The notes beneath the pieces are model-generated. The model was not told the origin of the DNA and did not search any database. It saw nothing but the letters and a program-made list of their open reading frames with translations. From JAWKZG01 sp041396125 (lineage in GTDB: Bacteria; Pseudomonadota; Gammaproteobacteria; Competibacterales; Competibacteraceae), in assembly GCA_041396125.1 (NCBI GenBank), contig JAWKZG010000003.1, positions 248,001-312,000 on the forward strand: 64,000 bases of DNA, in the 5' to 3' direction. Below are positions 35,142-43,764 of this stretch, in pieces. The translations under genes were made by a program, and so were the position numbers. The stretch's first letter is position 1. Every line of letters starts with the position of its first letter.

Positions 35142-35192
35142 CGACACTGATCAGCCAGGTACGCTGCCTTAAGCGTACCTGAATCGGTGTCG
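35142..35192 (+). other. Long two-part hairpin between rpsA and ihfB
   Basis: The inner stem CAGGTACGCT (35156-35165) pairs perfectly with AGCGTACCTG (35172-35181) around a 6-base loop. The outer stem CGACACTGAT (35142-35151) pairs with ATCGGTGTCG (35183-35192) with one G-T pair. A 4-base bulge on one side and one base on the other separate them. No T run follows. It is a strong candidate for an mRNA structure that ends, protects or regulates the rpsA message or the ihfB leader. Confidence 0.65.
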
Positions 35193-35245
35193 TGTCCAGC
35201 ACAACCTCTTATCGCTTTTGCCCCAAGAACTATCGGGTATTAGTA

Positions 35246-35545
35246 ATGACAAAATCCGAATTAATTGAAGCCTTGGCTCAAAAAAACACGTCACTGCCAT
35301 TCAAAGACGTAGAAAATGCGGTAAAAATGATCATCGAACACATGAGCGAATCCCTGACGGAAGGGAATCGTATAGAAATACGTGGTTTCGGCAGTTTTTC
35401 CCTGCACTATCGGCCCCCGCGTACCGGTCGTAACCCCAAAACCGGTGCGACAGTCGAATTGAGTGGCAAGCAGGTACCCCATTTCAAGCCGGGTAAAGAA
35501 TTACGCCAGCGTGTTAACGCGGTTAATGAGTCGGCCAGTAACTAA
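35246..35545 (+). CDS. ihfB: Integration host factor beta subunit
   Basis: IhfB pairs with IhfA to bend DNA sharply at specific sites. The 99-residue protein has the IHF/HU fold: 'MTKSELIEALAQKN' at the start, 'EIRGFGSFSLHYRPPRTGRNPKTG' with the DNA-inserting proline arm, and 'PHFKPGKELRQRVN' near the end. ATG 35246 gives the family start; an earlier in-frame codon at 35192 falls inside the hairpin. The place after rpsA is standard. Confidence 0.96.
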   Translation: MTKSELIEALAQKNTSLPFKDVENAVKMIIEHMSESLTEGNRIEIRGFGSFSLHYRPPRTGRNPKTGATVELSGKQVPHFKPGKELRQRVNAVNESASN

Positions 35546-35925
35546 AAACGCCTCACCTCGCTGTTAACAGGGCGAGTAACCGCTCCGTATATATTTTCCA
35601 ATAATCCCTGACCCAGCTGCAAAAATACAGACCATAAAGCAATCTTCGGTTGGGTCAGCAAATGCCGGCAAACGTCCAGAGCAGTTTGTGCGGGTCACCC
35701 CAAACCTGGACATGATGCCGGCCCAGGCAGTACAGTACCGCCAGCGCAGTTTACCCCCAAGACTATAAAAAGCTTCTGATAGCGTCTCAAACAAGGCTCG
35801 CAGCACGCACGACGCGAGCCCATACCACCACATTGGGACATGTTTTTGCAGGCACGCCTGATGCTATACTAATCTGCTGTCCTGCGAGAAACCCGTGTTA
35901 ATCACAACCACCGATCTCCGCCACC
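35546..35925. other. Gap between ihfB and lapB, without a recognisable lapA
   Basis: This 380-base stretch usually carries lapA (a two-membrane-segment protein of about 100 residues). I find no frame with two membrane segments. A stem CTCGC-tGTTAACAgg-GCGAG lies at about 35557-35576 just after ihfB. One open minus-strand frame of 89 codons at 35564-35833 has no recognisable motif or ribosome site, and I do not call it a gene. Confidence 0.5.
35862..35870 (+). promoter_or_regulatory. Extended -10 promoter element before lapB
   Basis: TGCTATACT is an extended -10 (TATACT at 35865-35870) 55 bases upstream of the lapB start. The matching -35 is poor (TTTTTG about 16 bases upstream). Confidence 0.4.
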
Positions 35926-37107
35926 ATGCAAGACTTACTCTGGTTATTATTACCTGTCGCGGCTGCTTCCGGATGGTGGTGGGCCCGGCATAGTACTGGC
36001 ACCTTCACACCTCGCCGGCGCCCTGATCATTCAGACTATTTCAAAGGCCTGAACTACCTGCTGGATGACAAACCGGATCAAGCCCTCGAAGTTTTTGTCA
36101 GAGTGGCTGAGATGGAACGTGATACGGTGGAAGCCCACCTGACCTTGGGCAACCTGTTTCGCCGTCGCGGCGAGGTTGATCGCGCCATCCATATCCATTA
36201 CAACCTCACTCAGCGCCAGAACCTGGCTCCAGCGCAACGCCAGCGCGCCATTCTGGAATTGGCCGAAGACTACATGAAAGCTGGCCTGTTCGACCGCGCT
36301 GAAGCGCTCTACCACAATATTATTCGGCAAGGTGAACAAACAGAACATACTGCCAGCGCGCTGCACCGACTGATGCAGCTTTATGAGCAGGAAAAAGACT
36401 GGGAACAGGCGATCAAGCACTGCGATCTGCTCGAACAAATGACCGGGCAAGTACGTAAAATCGCGTCCGCTCACTACTGTTGTGAACTGGCCGAAATCGC
36501 TCTGGTAAAAGACGATAAAGAAAATGCAATCAAATACTTGCAAGAATCACTTAAACGTGACAGCAACTGTGCACGCGCCAATCTGCTGTTGGGCCGGATA
36601 GCGATTGAACAGAGCGATTATGCAGCAGCAATCCAGGCTTTACACGCTGTTGCACAACAGAAACCGGATTTCCTGAGCGAGACGCTCAAGCCTTTGGAAC
36701 AATGCTACCAGGCACTGCATCAGATCGATATCTTGATTAGCTATCTCATGGATCTGCATGCGCGCTATCGGACAGGCCGCTTGACCGCAGCCATCGCTGA
36801 TCTGATGGCGCAGCACCAGGGAGCGGACATAGCGTTGCAGTTTCTTGAGCAGGAACTTAAACAGGAACCGTCTTTTATCGGCTTGCGACGCATGGTCGAA
36901 CTAAAACTGGATCGTGATGACGGCACCGAGCACTCCGATCTGCAAGCACTTTACCTCACCAGTCGGGACATGCTGGACAGTGCCGCCCGCTATCGTTGCG
37001 AGCACTGCGGCTTTACCGTGCGCACCCTGCACTGGCATTGCCCCAGTTGCAAACAATGGAATAGCGTCAAACCATTACCCGATCTGGTGTGCCGCAATAA
37101 CGTCTGA
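35926..37107 (+). CDS. lapB: Lipopolysaccharide assembly protein LapB (YciM)
   Basis: LapB is an inner-membrane adaptor that controls LpxC breakdown and so LPS synthesis. An N-terminal membrane segment (about residues 1-19, 'LLWLLLPVAAASGWWWARH') precedes a chain of TPR repeats from about residue 30 to 340. A rubredoxin-like zinc ribbon lies at the C-terminus, with cysteine pairs in 'YRCEHCGF' and 'WHCPSCKQW'. The 393 residues match E. coli LapB (389). Its usual partner lapA is not seen upstream. pyrF follows after 17 bases. Confidence 0.94.
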   Translation: MQDLLWLLLPVAAASGWWWARHSTGTFTPRRRPDHSDYFKGLNYLLDDKPDQALEVFVRVAEMERDTVEAHLTLGNLFRRRGEVDRAIHIHYNLTQRQNLAPAQRQRAILELAEDYMKAGLFDRAEALYHNIIRQGEQTEHTASALHRLMQLYEQEKDWEQAIKHCDLLEQMTGQVRKIASAHYCCELAEIALVKDDKENAIKYLQESLKRDSNCARANLLLGRIAIEQSDYAAAIQALHAVAQQKPDFLSETLKPLEQCYQALHQIDILISYLMDLHARYRTGRLTAAIADLMAQHQGADIALQFLEQELKQEPSFIGLRRMVELKLDRDDGTEHSDLQALYLTSRDMLDSAARYRCEHCGFTVRTLHWHCPSCKQWNSVKPLPDLVCRNNV

Positions 37108-37124
37108 CTGGAGCATTAGAAAGT

Positions 37125-37850
37125 ATGAACGCCCCTCGCCTGATCGTTGCACTGGACTTCCCCGACGCCGCAGAAGCCTTAGCATTGATTGAACACCTGG
37201 ATCCGGCCAGCTGCCGTCTCAAAGTCGGCAAAGAGTTATTCACCCGGGCAGGCCCGGCGCTGCTGGATGAACTGCATCGGCGCGGGTTCAGCGTGTTTCT
37301 GGATCTGAAATTCCACGATATTCCCAATACCGTAGCTGGTGCCTGCCGTGCTGCTGCAGAACGCGGGGTCTGGATGTTGAATGTGCATGCACTCGGCGGT
37401 CGACGCATGCTGGAAGCGGCTTATGCGGCAGTAAATACCGTTGCACATCCCCCTTTGTTGATCGCTGTAACCGTTTTGACCAGTCACAGCGAGGCAGAAC
37501 TGACCGAACTCGGTATCGCCGAATCACCCAAGCAACTGGCTTCTCGATTGGCGGTATTAGCTCAAAGCGCCGGCCTGGACGGTGTTGTATGCTCGGCGCA
37601 GGAAGCCTCGCTGATACGCCAGCAATGCGGTTTGGATTTCACGCTGGTCACCCCCGGTATTCGACCGACTGAGCCGACAGTCGCCAACCAGCCTGACGAT
37701 CAGCGCCGGATCATGACGCCGCAAGCCGCGATTGCAGCAGGTGCTGATTATCTGGTCGTTGGTCGCCCGGTCACGTGGGCTGCCGATCCCGCTGCAATCG
37801 TGGCTAAGATAAATCAGGAAATCGCTGCAAGCACTCACAACCCATTGTAA
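37125..37850 (+). CDS. pyrF: Orotidine 5'-phosphate decarboxylase
   Basis: PyrF makes UMP from OMP. The 241-residue barrel has 'LIVALDFPDAAEALAL' at the start, the catalytic Asp-Lys-x-x-Asp array in 'FLDLKFHDIPNTVAG' near residues 58-72, 'VTVLTSHSE', 'VVCSAQEA' and the phosphate-binding 'VVGRPVTWAADP' near the C-terminus. It directly follows lapB, the arrangement seen across gammaproteobacteria. Confidence 0.96.
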   Translation: MNAPRLIVALDFPDAAEALALIEHLDPASCRLKVGKELFTRAGPALLDELHRRGFSVFLDLKFHDIPNTVAGACRAAAERGVWMLNVHALGGRRMLEAAYAAVNTVAHPPLLIAVTVLTSHSEAELTELGIAESPKQLASRLAVLAQSAGLDGVVCSAQEASLIRQQCGLDFTLVTPGIRPTEPTVANQPDDQRRIMTPQAAIAAGADYLVVGRPVTWAADPAAIVAKINQEIAASTHNPL

Positions 37851-37888
37851 ATTATTGTTATTGTAAAGCTTTGTGTACTTCCTTATTT

Positions 37889-37931
37889 TGTGATGAATAT
37901 CACAGACGTGATGGTTTGCGCTCGCTAATAA
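37889..37931 (+). promoter_or_regulatory. CRP-type site and -10 element upstream of comEA
   Basis: TGTGA-TGAATA-TCACA (37889-37904) is a perfect CRP core palindrome. TAATAA (37926-37931) can serve as the -10. A start about 7 bases after it would put the CRP centre near -41.5, the class II activator position. The site lies in the 158-base gap between pyrF and comEA. Confidence 0.65.
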
Positions 37932-38008
37932 TAGCGCCACTGTTTCATAACAGTGCCAATAAACCTGATTCTACTTTCAGGTTCAAACCATCGATAAGGA
38001 ATCTTATT

Positions 38009-38527
38009 GTGAACAAATTTACAAACGTAGTCTGTGCCATTTTCGGTTTGCTGATGCTTAGCGTTAGTTATGCAGGCCCCATCGATATCAATACCGCATC
38101 CGCCGATGATATCGCTGCCAATCTGAAAGGTGTGGGTGCCAAGCAAGCCGCAGCTATTGTCGAATACCGGAAACAGAACGGACCGTTTACCTCGCTTGAG
38201 TCGATCAGTAATGTGAAAGGCGTTGGCGCTAAAACCATCGCCAATAACCAAGAAAATATTTTGCTCAAGGGTGCTAAGGCAGTATCAACACAACCGGCAA
38301 TGCCGAGCAAAACAGCCACCCCAAAGCTTGCTCAGCAGCCGGTCAATATCAATACCGCCAGTGCTGATGAATTAACCGCGTTACCAGGCATTGGCCCGGC
38401 CAAAGCCGATGCCATTATCAAATATCGTCAGGATATAGGCCCATTCCAGACCATTGATGATTTGCTGAATATCAAAGGTATTGGTGAAAAAACGCTACTG
38501 AAAAACCGCGACATGATACGCTTGTAA
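38009..38527 (+). CDS. comEA: ComEA-like exported DNA-binding protein with two helix-hairpin-helix modules
   Basis: ComEA binds incoming DNA in the periplasm during natural transformation. I use GTG 38009 with a TAAGGA site upstream, which yields a signal peptide of about 23 residues (MNKFTNVVCAIFGLLMLSVSYAG). Two helix-hairpin-helix units follow: 'IDINTASADDIAANLKGVGAKQAAAIVEYR' (about residues 25-54) and 'VNINTASADELTALPGIGPAKADAIIKYR' (about 110-138), each with the 'GPF' extension. Most gammaproteobacterial ComEA proteins have only one unit, so the duplication is unusual. The CRP-type site upstream fits a competence gene. Confidence 0.85.
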   Translation: MNKFTNVVCAIFGLLMLSVSYAGPIDINTASADDIAANLKGVGAKQAAAIVEYRKQNGPFTSLESISNVKGVGAKTIANNQENILLKGAKAVSTQPAMPSKTATPKLAQQPVNINTASADELTALPGIGPAKADAIIKYRQDIGPFQTIDDLLNIKGIGEKTLLKNRDMIRL

Positions 38528-38545
38528 CCCTCCCCTCATCAGACA

Positions 38546-38569
38546 TTGGCGGAGTTTTTACTCCGCCAA
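38546..38569. terminator. Hairpin after comEA
   Basis: TTGGCGGAG (38546-38554) pairs perfectly with CTCCGCCAA (38561-38569) around a TTTTTA loop. It lies 18 bases after the comEA stop. No T run follows. Confidence 0.45.
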
Positions 38570-38667
38570 AACCAGCCCGCTATCCATATCTTCATTTGCC
38601 AATTAGCGCCGAACACACTACTCTTCGCACTTCTGCGACCCACACCCATAATCTGAAACGGACCCGC

Positions 38668-39915
38668 ATGTTCCGACCGCTGGAATTATTCATCGGCCTG
38701 CGCTATACCCGCGCCAAACGCCGAAATCACTTTATCTCTTTCATTACCTTAACGTCGACGCTTGGCATGGCGTTAGGCATTACCGCGCTGATTACCGTGC
38801 TATCGGTTATGAGTGGCTTTCAGAAGGAAGTGCGTGAACGCATTCTGAGTCTGACCCCGCACGCCACACTCTACCAATGGAATGGCCGCTTGCAGGACTG
38901 GCCAACCGCACTGGCGCTGGCGGAGCGTGATACCCGCGTCAGCGGCGGCGCACCCTTTGTGCGCGGCGAAGTCATGCTGAATGTCGGCAACCGAGTCAGT
39001 GGTGCTATTTTGCAGGGCATCCTGCCTGCACAAGAACGGAGTGTGTCGGAATTGGCTGATAAAGTGGTCATTGGCCAGCTGGATGATCTGCAGGCCGGCC
39101 AGTTCAATATCATCCTGGGCGAACAATTGGCCAATACTATGGGCGCGGCTATCGGCTCCAAAATTACTGTCATCACGCCGCAGGCTAATACCACTGCGCT
39201 CGGCACTGTGCCGGTTTTAAAGCGGTTTACTGTCAGCGGAATTTTTTCCTCCGGCATGTATGATTTCGATCGCAGTCTGGCCTTAATCCATATCGATGAC
39301 GCAGCCAAACTGTTTCGACTCGGCGATAGCGTCAGCGGCTTACGGCTCAGATTAAGCGATGCGATGCAGGCACCACGGGTCGCACAGGAACTGGCCAGCG
39401 AACTCCCTGATAACTATTACCTCAGTGACTGGACCCGCGAGCACGCCAATTATTTTCGCGCTGTACAAATTGAGAAAACCGCAATGTTCATCATTTTGAT
39501 GCTGATTGTCGCGGTGGCGGCCTTTAATATCGTTTCCGCCCTGGTAATGGTTGTTACCGATAAACAGGCCGATATTGCTATTCTGCGCACATTGGGTGCC
39601 ACTCCTGCCAGCATCATGGGGATATTTATGGTGCAAGGCATCACTATTGGCCTGATTGGTACCTTGCTGGGGCTGGCAGGCGGTGTTTCCCTGGCCTTGA
39701 ATGTCGGTGAAGTCGTCTTATTTATCGAACAAACGTTCAAGACTAAATTCCTGGCACCTGATCTTTATCTGATTAGCGACTTACCGTCCGAAGTTATCCC
39801 CGGCGATGTGATTACTATTGCCATCGTGGCATTTTCTCTGGCCCTGCTGGCAACCATCTACCCCGCCTGGCGAGCCGCCCGGACCCAGCCAGCGGAGGCT
39901 TTGCGTTATGAGTGA
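38668..39915 (+). CDS. lolC: Lipoprotein-releasing ABC transporter permease, LolC/LolE family
   Basis: This inner-membrane permease detaches outer-membrane lipoproteins and hands them to LolA. The start 'MFRPLELFIGLRYTRAKRRNHFISFI' is the family signature, so I choose ATG 38668. A first membrane segment (about residues 25-48) leads into a periplasmic domain of about 220 residues, and three C-terminal segments follow ('FIILMLIVAVAAFNIVSALVMVV', 'GITIGLIGTLLGLAGG', 'VITIAIVAFSLALLATIYPAWRAAR'). It has 415 residues, like LolE (414). Only one permease gene lies beside lolD, so it may act as a LolF-type homodimer, or its partner lies elsewhere. Confidence 0.9.
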   Translation: MFRPLELFIGLRYTRAKRRNHFISFITLTSTLGMALGITALITVLSVMSGFQKEVRERILSLTPHATLYQWNGRLQDWPTALALAERDTRVSGGAPFVRGEVMLNVGNRVSGAILQGILPAQERSVSELADKVVIGQLDDLQAGQFNIILGEQLANTMGAAIGSKITVITPQANTTALGTVPVLKRFTVSGIFSSGMYDFDRSLALIHIDDAAKLFRLGDSVSGLRLRLSDAMQAPRVAQELASELPDNYYLSDWTREHANYFRAVQIEKTAMFIILMLIVAVAAFNIVSALVMVVTDKQADIAILRTLGATPASIMGIFMVQGITIGLIGTLLGLAGGVSLALNVGEVVLFIEQTFKTKFLAPDLYLISDLPSEVIPGDVITIAIVAFSLALLATIYPAWRAARTQPAEALRYE

Positions 39916-40597
39916 AACCGCCCTCGCCCTGGAATGTCGCCAGCTGCGTAAAGTCTTTCAGCAGGGCAATCAAACTCTGGATGTATTGGTGAACATCGAT
40001 TTCCAGGTACAGCCCGGTGAACGCGTTGCCATTGTCGGACCATCCGGTTCCGGTAAAAGCACCTTGCTACAGTTGTTAGGGGGACTGGATATCCCCTCAT
40101 CGGGGGATGTCCTGATTCAAGGTCAGGCGATCACTCGACTGAGCGACAGCGCCCGCGGCAAACTGCGTAATCGCTGGCTGGGCTTTATTTATCAGTTCCA
40201 TCATTTACTGGCAGAATTCAGCGCCCTGGAAAATGTCGCCATGCCATTACTGATTGGCGGTGCAACACCTGCAACGGCCAGTGCCAAAGCCACAACGCTG
40301 TTGACCCAGGTAGGGCTGGCGCAGCGTCTGCAACATCGACCGAGCGAATTATCAGGCGGGGAGCGCCAGCGCGCGGCCATCGCCCGGGCTCTGGTTACCG
40401 GACCTGCCTGCGTCCTGGCGGACGAACCTACCGGCAACTTGGATCGCCACAGCGCTGAGCAGGCGTTCCAGATCATGCTGAATCTGAACCAGGAACTGAA
40501 CACCAGCCTGGTTATCGTCACTCATGATACGGCCCTGGCGCAGCGCATGGACAGCATCTGGCTATTACAGGATGGTCGTCTGGAGCGTCAGCAGTAG
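39908..40597 (+). CDS. lolD: Lipoprotein-releasing ABC transporter ATPase LolD
   Basis: This ATPase powers the LolC/E permease. Walker A is GPSGSGKST, the Q-loop region is 'LGFIYQFHHLLAEFSALENVAMPLLI' with the LolD-typical helix, the signature is LSGGERQRAAIARAL and Walker B is VLADEPTGNLD. ATG 39908 overlaps the permease stop by 8 bases and gives 229 residues (E. coli LolD has 233). It is the last gene of the two-gene operon and converges on the DUF2062 gene 22 bases later. Confidence 0.94.
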   Translation: MSETALALECRQLRKVFQQGNQTLDVLVNIDFQVQPGERVAIVGPSGSGKSTLLQLLGGLDIPSSGDVLIQGQAITRLSDSARGKLRNRWLGFIYQFHHLLAEFSALENVAMPLLIGGATPATASAKATTLLTQVGLAQRLQHRPSELSGGERQRAAIARALVTGPACVLADEPTGNLDRHSAEQAFQIMLNLNQELNTSLVIVTHDTALAQRMDSIWLLQDGRLERQQ

Positions 40598-40619
40598 ATG
40601 CAACGTCCAGTTCGATCTG

Positions 40620-41171
40620 TCAGACAGTTTTCTCGTTGACAGGGCCACTTTGACGACTGCGCTGCTTGCGCCGGCGTACCTGGCTGATAACATTCAGGCG
40701 CCAGGCAAAACGCACCAGACCATAAGTCAGCAGTGCCAGCAAAACTCCCAGAGTAAGCGACCCCAGAAGCAGAGGCCCCGCATACATGCCCAGGTTTTTC
40801 CACATCAGGTGATCGGAAGGAGACAGGGAAAATATGAGATTAAGCGGCCAACTGTTCAGCATCCAGTGACCTGCTTTATAGGAAATATAAAAAACCGGTG
40901 GCATGGTCAAGGGGTTAGTGATCCATACTGTTGCCACTGCCAATGGCAGGTTGACTCGCAACCAAAGACTAAGCGCGGCGGCAATCAACATTTGTACCGG
41001 CAACGGAATGAAAGCGACGAAAACCCCCAGCGCTAAACCACCCGCGACTGAGCGGCGATTCAAATGCCATAAATTGGGATCGTGCAAACGCTCACCGAAC
41101 ACGCGCAAGCTACGATACTTGCGAAGCTTGGTGCGATCAGGTATCCAGCGCTTTATAAGCTGCTTTGCCAC
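40620..41171 (-). CDS. DUF2062 membrane protein
   Basis: This 183-residue inner-membrane protein is of unknown function. It has the DUF2062 pattern: a basic start, 'HDPNLWHLNRRSVAGGLALGVFVAFIPLPVQML' around residues 30-62, then 'WITNPLTMPPVFYISYKAG' and a C-terminal membrane segment. The likely start is GTG 41171 ('AKQLIKRWIPDRTKLRKY'), which gives the usual family N-terminus. It sits between lolD and comEC, where relatives also keep it. Confidence 0.85.
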   Translation of the reverse strand: MAKQLIKRWIPDRTKLRKYRSLRVFGERLHDPNLWHLNRRSVAGGLALGVFVAFIPLPVQMLIAAALSLWLRVNLPLAVATVWITNPLTMPPVFYISYKAGHWMLNSWPLNLIFSLSPSDHLMWKNLGMYAGPLLLGSLTLGVLLALLTYGLVRFAWRLNVISQVRRRKQRSRQSGPVNEKTV

Positions 41172-41376
41172 GGCGCAGTTTGTCCTACAACGTTATCCCA
41201 TAGAGTTGTCCTGCAGATTGACTCTGCAGACTTACCCCACAGGCTTCAATGGAATTATGATTATAAAAGATAATTTTTACTGTTTATTAATTAAAAAATA
41301 TCCCAAATTTGTTTCAATATAAACTAGACATTAATAAACAACACAAAATTAATACCTTATAACTTCACCCGGCAAA
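41172..41376. other. AT-rich intergenic region between DUF2062 and comEC
   Basis: This region of 205 bases, divergent between the two genes, contains the small hairpin CTGCAGA-ttgac-TCTGCAG (41211-41229). A strongly AT-rich stretch from about 41250 to 41350 has several -10-like hexamers. It contrasts with the GC content of its surroundings and probably holds both promoters. Confidence 0.45.
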
Positions 41377-43673
41377 ATGCGCACACCCCTGACACTCAAC
41401 GCGCTGGCGTTGTTAGGTGGTTTACTCGTCTTTCACAGCTGTGCACAGTGGCCATCTGACGGGTGGTTACTGGGGCTGTTGCCAGCGACATGGCTGCTGC
41501 TGCGAGGTGGTTATTGGCAACCGGCAGGCTGGTTTATGCTGGGATTGCTTTGGCCGCTGTTATGGATCAATCCGATTCAGTTGCAATTACCAGCGGACTG
41601 GGAAACCGAAGATGTCAGCGCACAGGGCTGGATCGCCTCACTGCCGGAACCAGTGGGACAGCGCGATGTACGGTTTGAGTTTGGCTCGGTCGAGTTAAAT
41701 CGCAACGGACGTACAGTGCCCTTAACAGGGCATTTGCAACTGACCTGGTACGATGCCCCCAGACGCCGCTGCAAGTTGGTGAACCCTGGCGTTTCACTGT
41801 CCGTCTGCGGCGTCCACGCGGCTTCAGTAACCCCGGCGCTATGGATTACGAGCGCTGGTTGTTCAGCCACAAAATCGCCGCCCGCGGCTATATTCGCGCA
41901 CAACCTGAACCACAGCAGCTGGCGACTGCAACACGTTATCCGATCACCCGGCTGCGTCAGTATATCGCAGCTCAATTCCAGCGTTTATTGTCCGGTCACC
42001 CGCTGCAAGGTGTCCTGGCTGCACTGGCGATTGGCGACCGGCAAGGCATCACACAAGATCAATGGGCTTTGTTCAATGCCACGGGCACCACCCACTTGAT
42101 GGCCATTTCTGGTCTGCATATCGGCCTGGTGGCAGGCCTGATGTATTTGCTGGCCTATGCTTTATGGACCCGCTCCAACAGACTGCTGAGCTATTGGCCA
42201 GCCCCCAAGGCAGCGATGCTGTCAGCCTGGTTTGGGGCCTGTACGTATGCGGCTCTGGCGGGCTTTGCCCTGCCTACACAGCGCGCGCTATTGATGCTGG
42301 CGGTGGTTACCCTGGCATTGCTTGCCGCCCGCCCCTGGCAAAGCAGCCGGGTATTGGCGCTGGCCTTGATCGCGGTTTTGTTATTTGATCCGCTGGCACC
42401 GCTCAGCGCTGGCTCCTGGCTGTCATTCAGCGCAGTGGCGGTGCTGTTTTATCTGCTTGCCGGGCGCTCCAAATCCTGGTTCAAACGATTGCTTTTGCTG
42501 CAATTAGCTCTGCCGGTAGCGCTCCTGCCAGCTACCTTATGGTTTTTCCAGTCCGCAACTTTCGTCTCGCCGCTGGCAAACCTGATCGCAATCCCCTGGG
42601 TCAGTGCGCTGGTCGTACCATTCACGCTGCTCGGGGCGATTTTCAGCCTGCTGAACGACACCCTGGCGCGCATCTGCCTGCAGCTGGCTGCCACTAATAT
42701 GGAATGGTTATGGTATCTGCTGCGGGAACTCGGCACGCTGCACTGGCTACAGCTCAAACTGCCAGCCCCACCGTTATGGACCTTGGCCTTCGCACTGCCC
42801 GGCCTGATTTTATTGCTGGCTCCACGGGGATTGCCAGGGCGCTGGCTGAGCTTGCCGCTGTGTCTGCCGTTGTTTTTCTTTCCACAGCCCTTGCCAGCAC
42901 CTGGCCAGGCGTGGTTTACCCTGCTCGATGTCGGTGATGGACTGGCAGCCGTGATTCGCACCCGTCAGCATGTACTGGTTTACGATACCGGCTCACGCCT
43001 GGGGCGCTCATCCGATGCCGGCCGCACCACCCTGATTCCATTTTTGCGACAGCAGGGATTGCATCATATCGACAGCTTGATTATCAGTCATTCCAGCGCC
43101 CACCATACTGGCGGCGTGCGTTCCCTGCGCACAGCTTTCCCCATTGATACCATTCTGACCGGTGCGCCGGACCAGCTTGCAATTGCGACTGCCGAAGCTT
43201 GCGACGCCGGACGGCACTGGCGCTGGGATGGGGTGGATTTCCGCCTGCTACACCCGCCGGCAACAGCCAACTGGCGCGACGCGAATGCCTCCTGTGTACT
43301 CTTGGTGCAAGCGGGTGAGCATAAGCTGCTACTGCCGGGCGATCTGCAAGCAGCCGGCATACAAGCCCTGCTGCCCCAACTGACACCCTACAGCCCGGTG
43401 GATATCCTGCTCGCCCCGCAGCATGGCTGGCGGCCGCTGACGGATCAACGCCTGCTGACACTGACCCGGCCGCGCTATGTTTTGTTTTCCACCACGTTTA
43501 AAAACCGCTACGGCTATCCACGCCAGCAAACGCTGGAACACTATGCCGCAACCGGCGCGACCGTATTGAACACCGCCAGCAGCGGCGCGATTCAGTTCCA
43601 ACTGGGCGGCACTGTCGCACCGCAAGCCCGACAGTTCCGTCTGCACAATCGCCGCTATTGGCATTCCCCCTGA
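41377..43673 (+). CDS. comEC: ComEC/Rec2 DNA-uptake channel protein, split by a one-base deletion
   Basis: ComEC forms the inner-membrane channel for transforming DNA. The first part (from ATG 41377) has membrane segments and a DUF4131-like stretch. The frame breaks in the C run at 41756-41760, where one added C gives 'YDAPQTPLQVGEPWRFTVRLRRP' and runs on as 'GFSNPGAMDYERWLFSHKI'. The competence domain follows ('LAALAIGDRQGITQDQWALFNATGTTHLMAISGLHIGL'), then many membrane segments and a C-terminal metallo-beta-lactamase-like domain ('LLDVGDGLAAVIRTRQHVLVYDTG', 'IISHSSAHHTGG'). The zinc-site motif is altered (HSSAHHTGG for HxHxDHxGG), so nuclease activity is uncertain. The total is about 765 residues. 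Confidence 0.88.
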
Positions 43674-43764
43674 ACCGTCTTGCGTTGCTTTGGGCAATTG
43701 ACTTTTTGCCTGTTGCGCCGGATCAGGCGACAATAATTCTTTCTTCTATGCATAATGGAACATC

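Noticed and set aside
35564..35833. An 89-codon minus-strand frame in the ihfB-lapB gap
   Set aside because: It has no ribosome site, no known motif and an odd composition with many Cys and Trp; the gap may simply be non-coding.
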